Source: Orbus sasakiae (lineage in GTDB: Bacteria > Pseudomonadota > Gammaproteobacteria > Enterobacterales > Orbaceae). Taken from it: a stretch of DNA of 64,000 nucleotides. The first letter of the stretch is position 1; every line of letters begins with the position of its first letter. The position numbers and the translations under genes were made by a program. Positions 63,909-64,000 of this stretch are shown piece by piece. A model generated the notes under the pieces. It was not told where the DNA came from. It saw nothing but the letters and a program-made list of their open reading frames with translations, and made no database searches. The DNA lies in contig NZ_BAABHY010000006.1 in assembly GCF_039542345.1 (NCBI RefSeq), positions 186,001 to 250,000 of the forward strand, read 5' to 3'.

Positions 63909-63925
63909 GGCAACTTATGTTGCCT
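63908..63925 (+). other. Leader hairpin downstream of copy 3
   Basis: AGGCAAC, loop TTAT, GTTGCCT forms a perfect 7-bp stem about 30 bases before the next start codon and ten bases after the expected transcript start. It may protect or regulate the 5' end of the mRNA. Confidence 0.5.
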
Positions 63926-63954
63926 AATACATTAAAAATGAGTGTGGATGAACC

Positions 63955-64000
63955 GTGAATATAGTCATTGAAGAAATAACCAGTCATCAATTAGCTGAAA
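63955..64000 (+). CDS. Start of a further gene, cut by window edge
   Basis: A GTG with GTGGATG upstream opens a frame MNIVIEEITSHQLAE that runs to the window end. It does not resemble E. coli PyrD, the gene expected after pepN. A six-codon ORF (MSVDEP, 63938-63958) ends with its TGA overlapping this GTG, a translational-coupling layout. Fifteen residues are too few to name a product. Confidence 0.45.
   Translation, partial: MNIVIEEITSHQLAE

Noticed and set aside
1..64000. CRISPR array, rRNA operon, insertion sequence or complete prophage
   Set aside because: No regularly spaced direct repeats, no rRNA-like sequence, and no catalytic transposase, integrase or phage structural genes were found.

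Overview
This 64 kb window is a chromosomal segment of an AT-rich gammaproteobacterium. Almost every protein aligns end to end with its Escherichia coli counterpart, down to catalytic residue numbering (RpoC D460/D462/D464, Lon S679/K722, PepN H297/E298/H301/E320). Several gene blocks keep Enterobacterales order: rpoB-rpoC; uppS-cdsA-rseP-bamA-skp-lpxD; tig-clpP-clpX-lon-ppiD-ybaV; usg-truA-accD-folC-dedD-cvpA-purF-ubiX; rnr-rlmB; metB/metJ/rpmE; zapG-degQ-degS; proQ-prc; gmhA-yafJ; porin-asnS-pncB-pepN. Low GC, blocks joined differently from E. coli, a DciA-type replication gene and a SinH/SinI-like adhesin pair suggest an Orbaceae-like insect-gut lineage (Gilliamella, Frischella, Orbus). That placement is inference from gene content.

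Layout. 1-7.7 kb: RNA polymerase beta (5' end outside the window) and beta'. 7.7-9.0 kb: yheU and crp. 9.2-16.1 kb: undecaprenyl-PP synthesis, CDP-diglyceride synthesis, the RseA site-2 protease, outer-membrane assembly (BamA, Skp) and lipid A (LpxD). 16.2-24.6 kb: protein folding and proteolysis (Tig, ClpP, ClpX, Lon, PpiD) and a ComEA-like protein. 24.7-32.2 kb: usg/truA and a probable accD-folC-dedD-cvpA-purF-ubiX operon. 32.4-36.4 kb: an accessory module of an inverse-autotransporter adhesin with LysM and a secreted partner. 36.5-42.4 kb: rnr-rlmB, an unrecognised gene, and the MetJ regulon core with tandem met boxes. 42.6-46.3 kb: degS, degQ, zapG and a DUF721/DciA gene, leftward. 46.5-52.5 kb: rsgA, hdeD, a divergent Ner-like/Mu-type DNA-binding pair, proQ-prc, a tiny membrane ORF and tRNA-Ser(GGA). 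52.6-64 kb: chaA, gmhA-yafJ, mgsA-mdtH, a porin, pncB-asnS, pepN and the start of one further gene.

How the genes work together. The window holds much of an envelope quality-control network: both regulated proteases that release sigma-E (DegS, RseP), the machinery and chaperones they monitor (BamA, Skp, PpiD), periplasmic proteases (DegQ, Prc) and a porin client. Cytosolic proteostasis is covered by trigger factor, ClpXP and Lon.

Most notable items are the adhesin/secreted-partner pair, whose C-terminal regions resemble each other; a stranded Mu-like switch (Ner-type and MuA/c-type DNA-binding proteins around a repeat-rich spacer); and a sigma-70-like promoter element of about 45 bp present three times, once with no gene to drive. 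No CRISPR array, complete prophage, insertion sequence or rRNA was seen.
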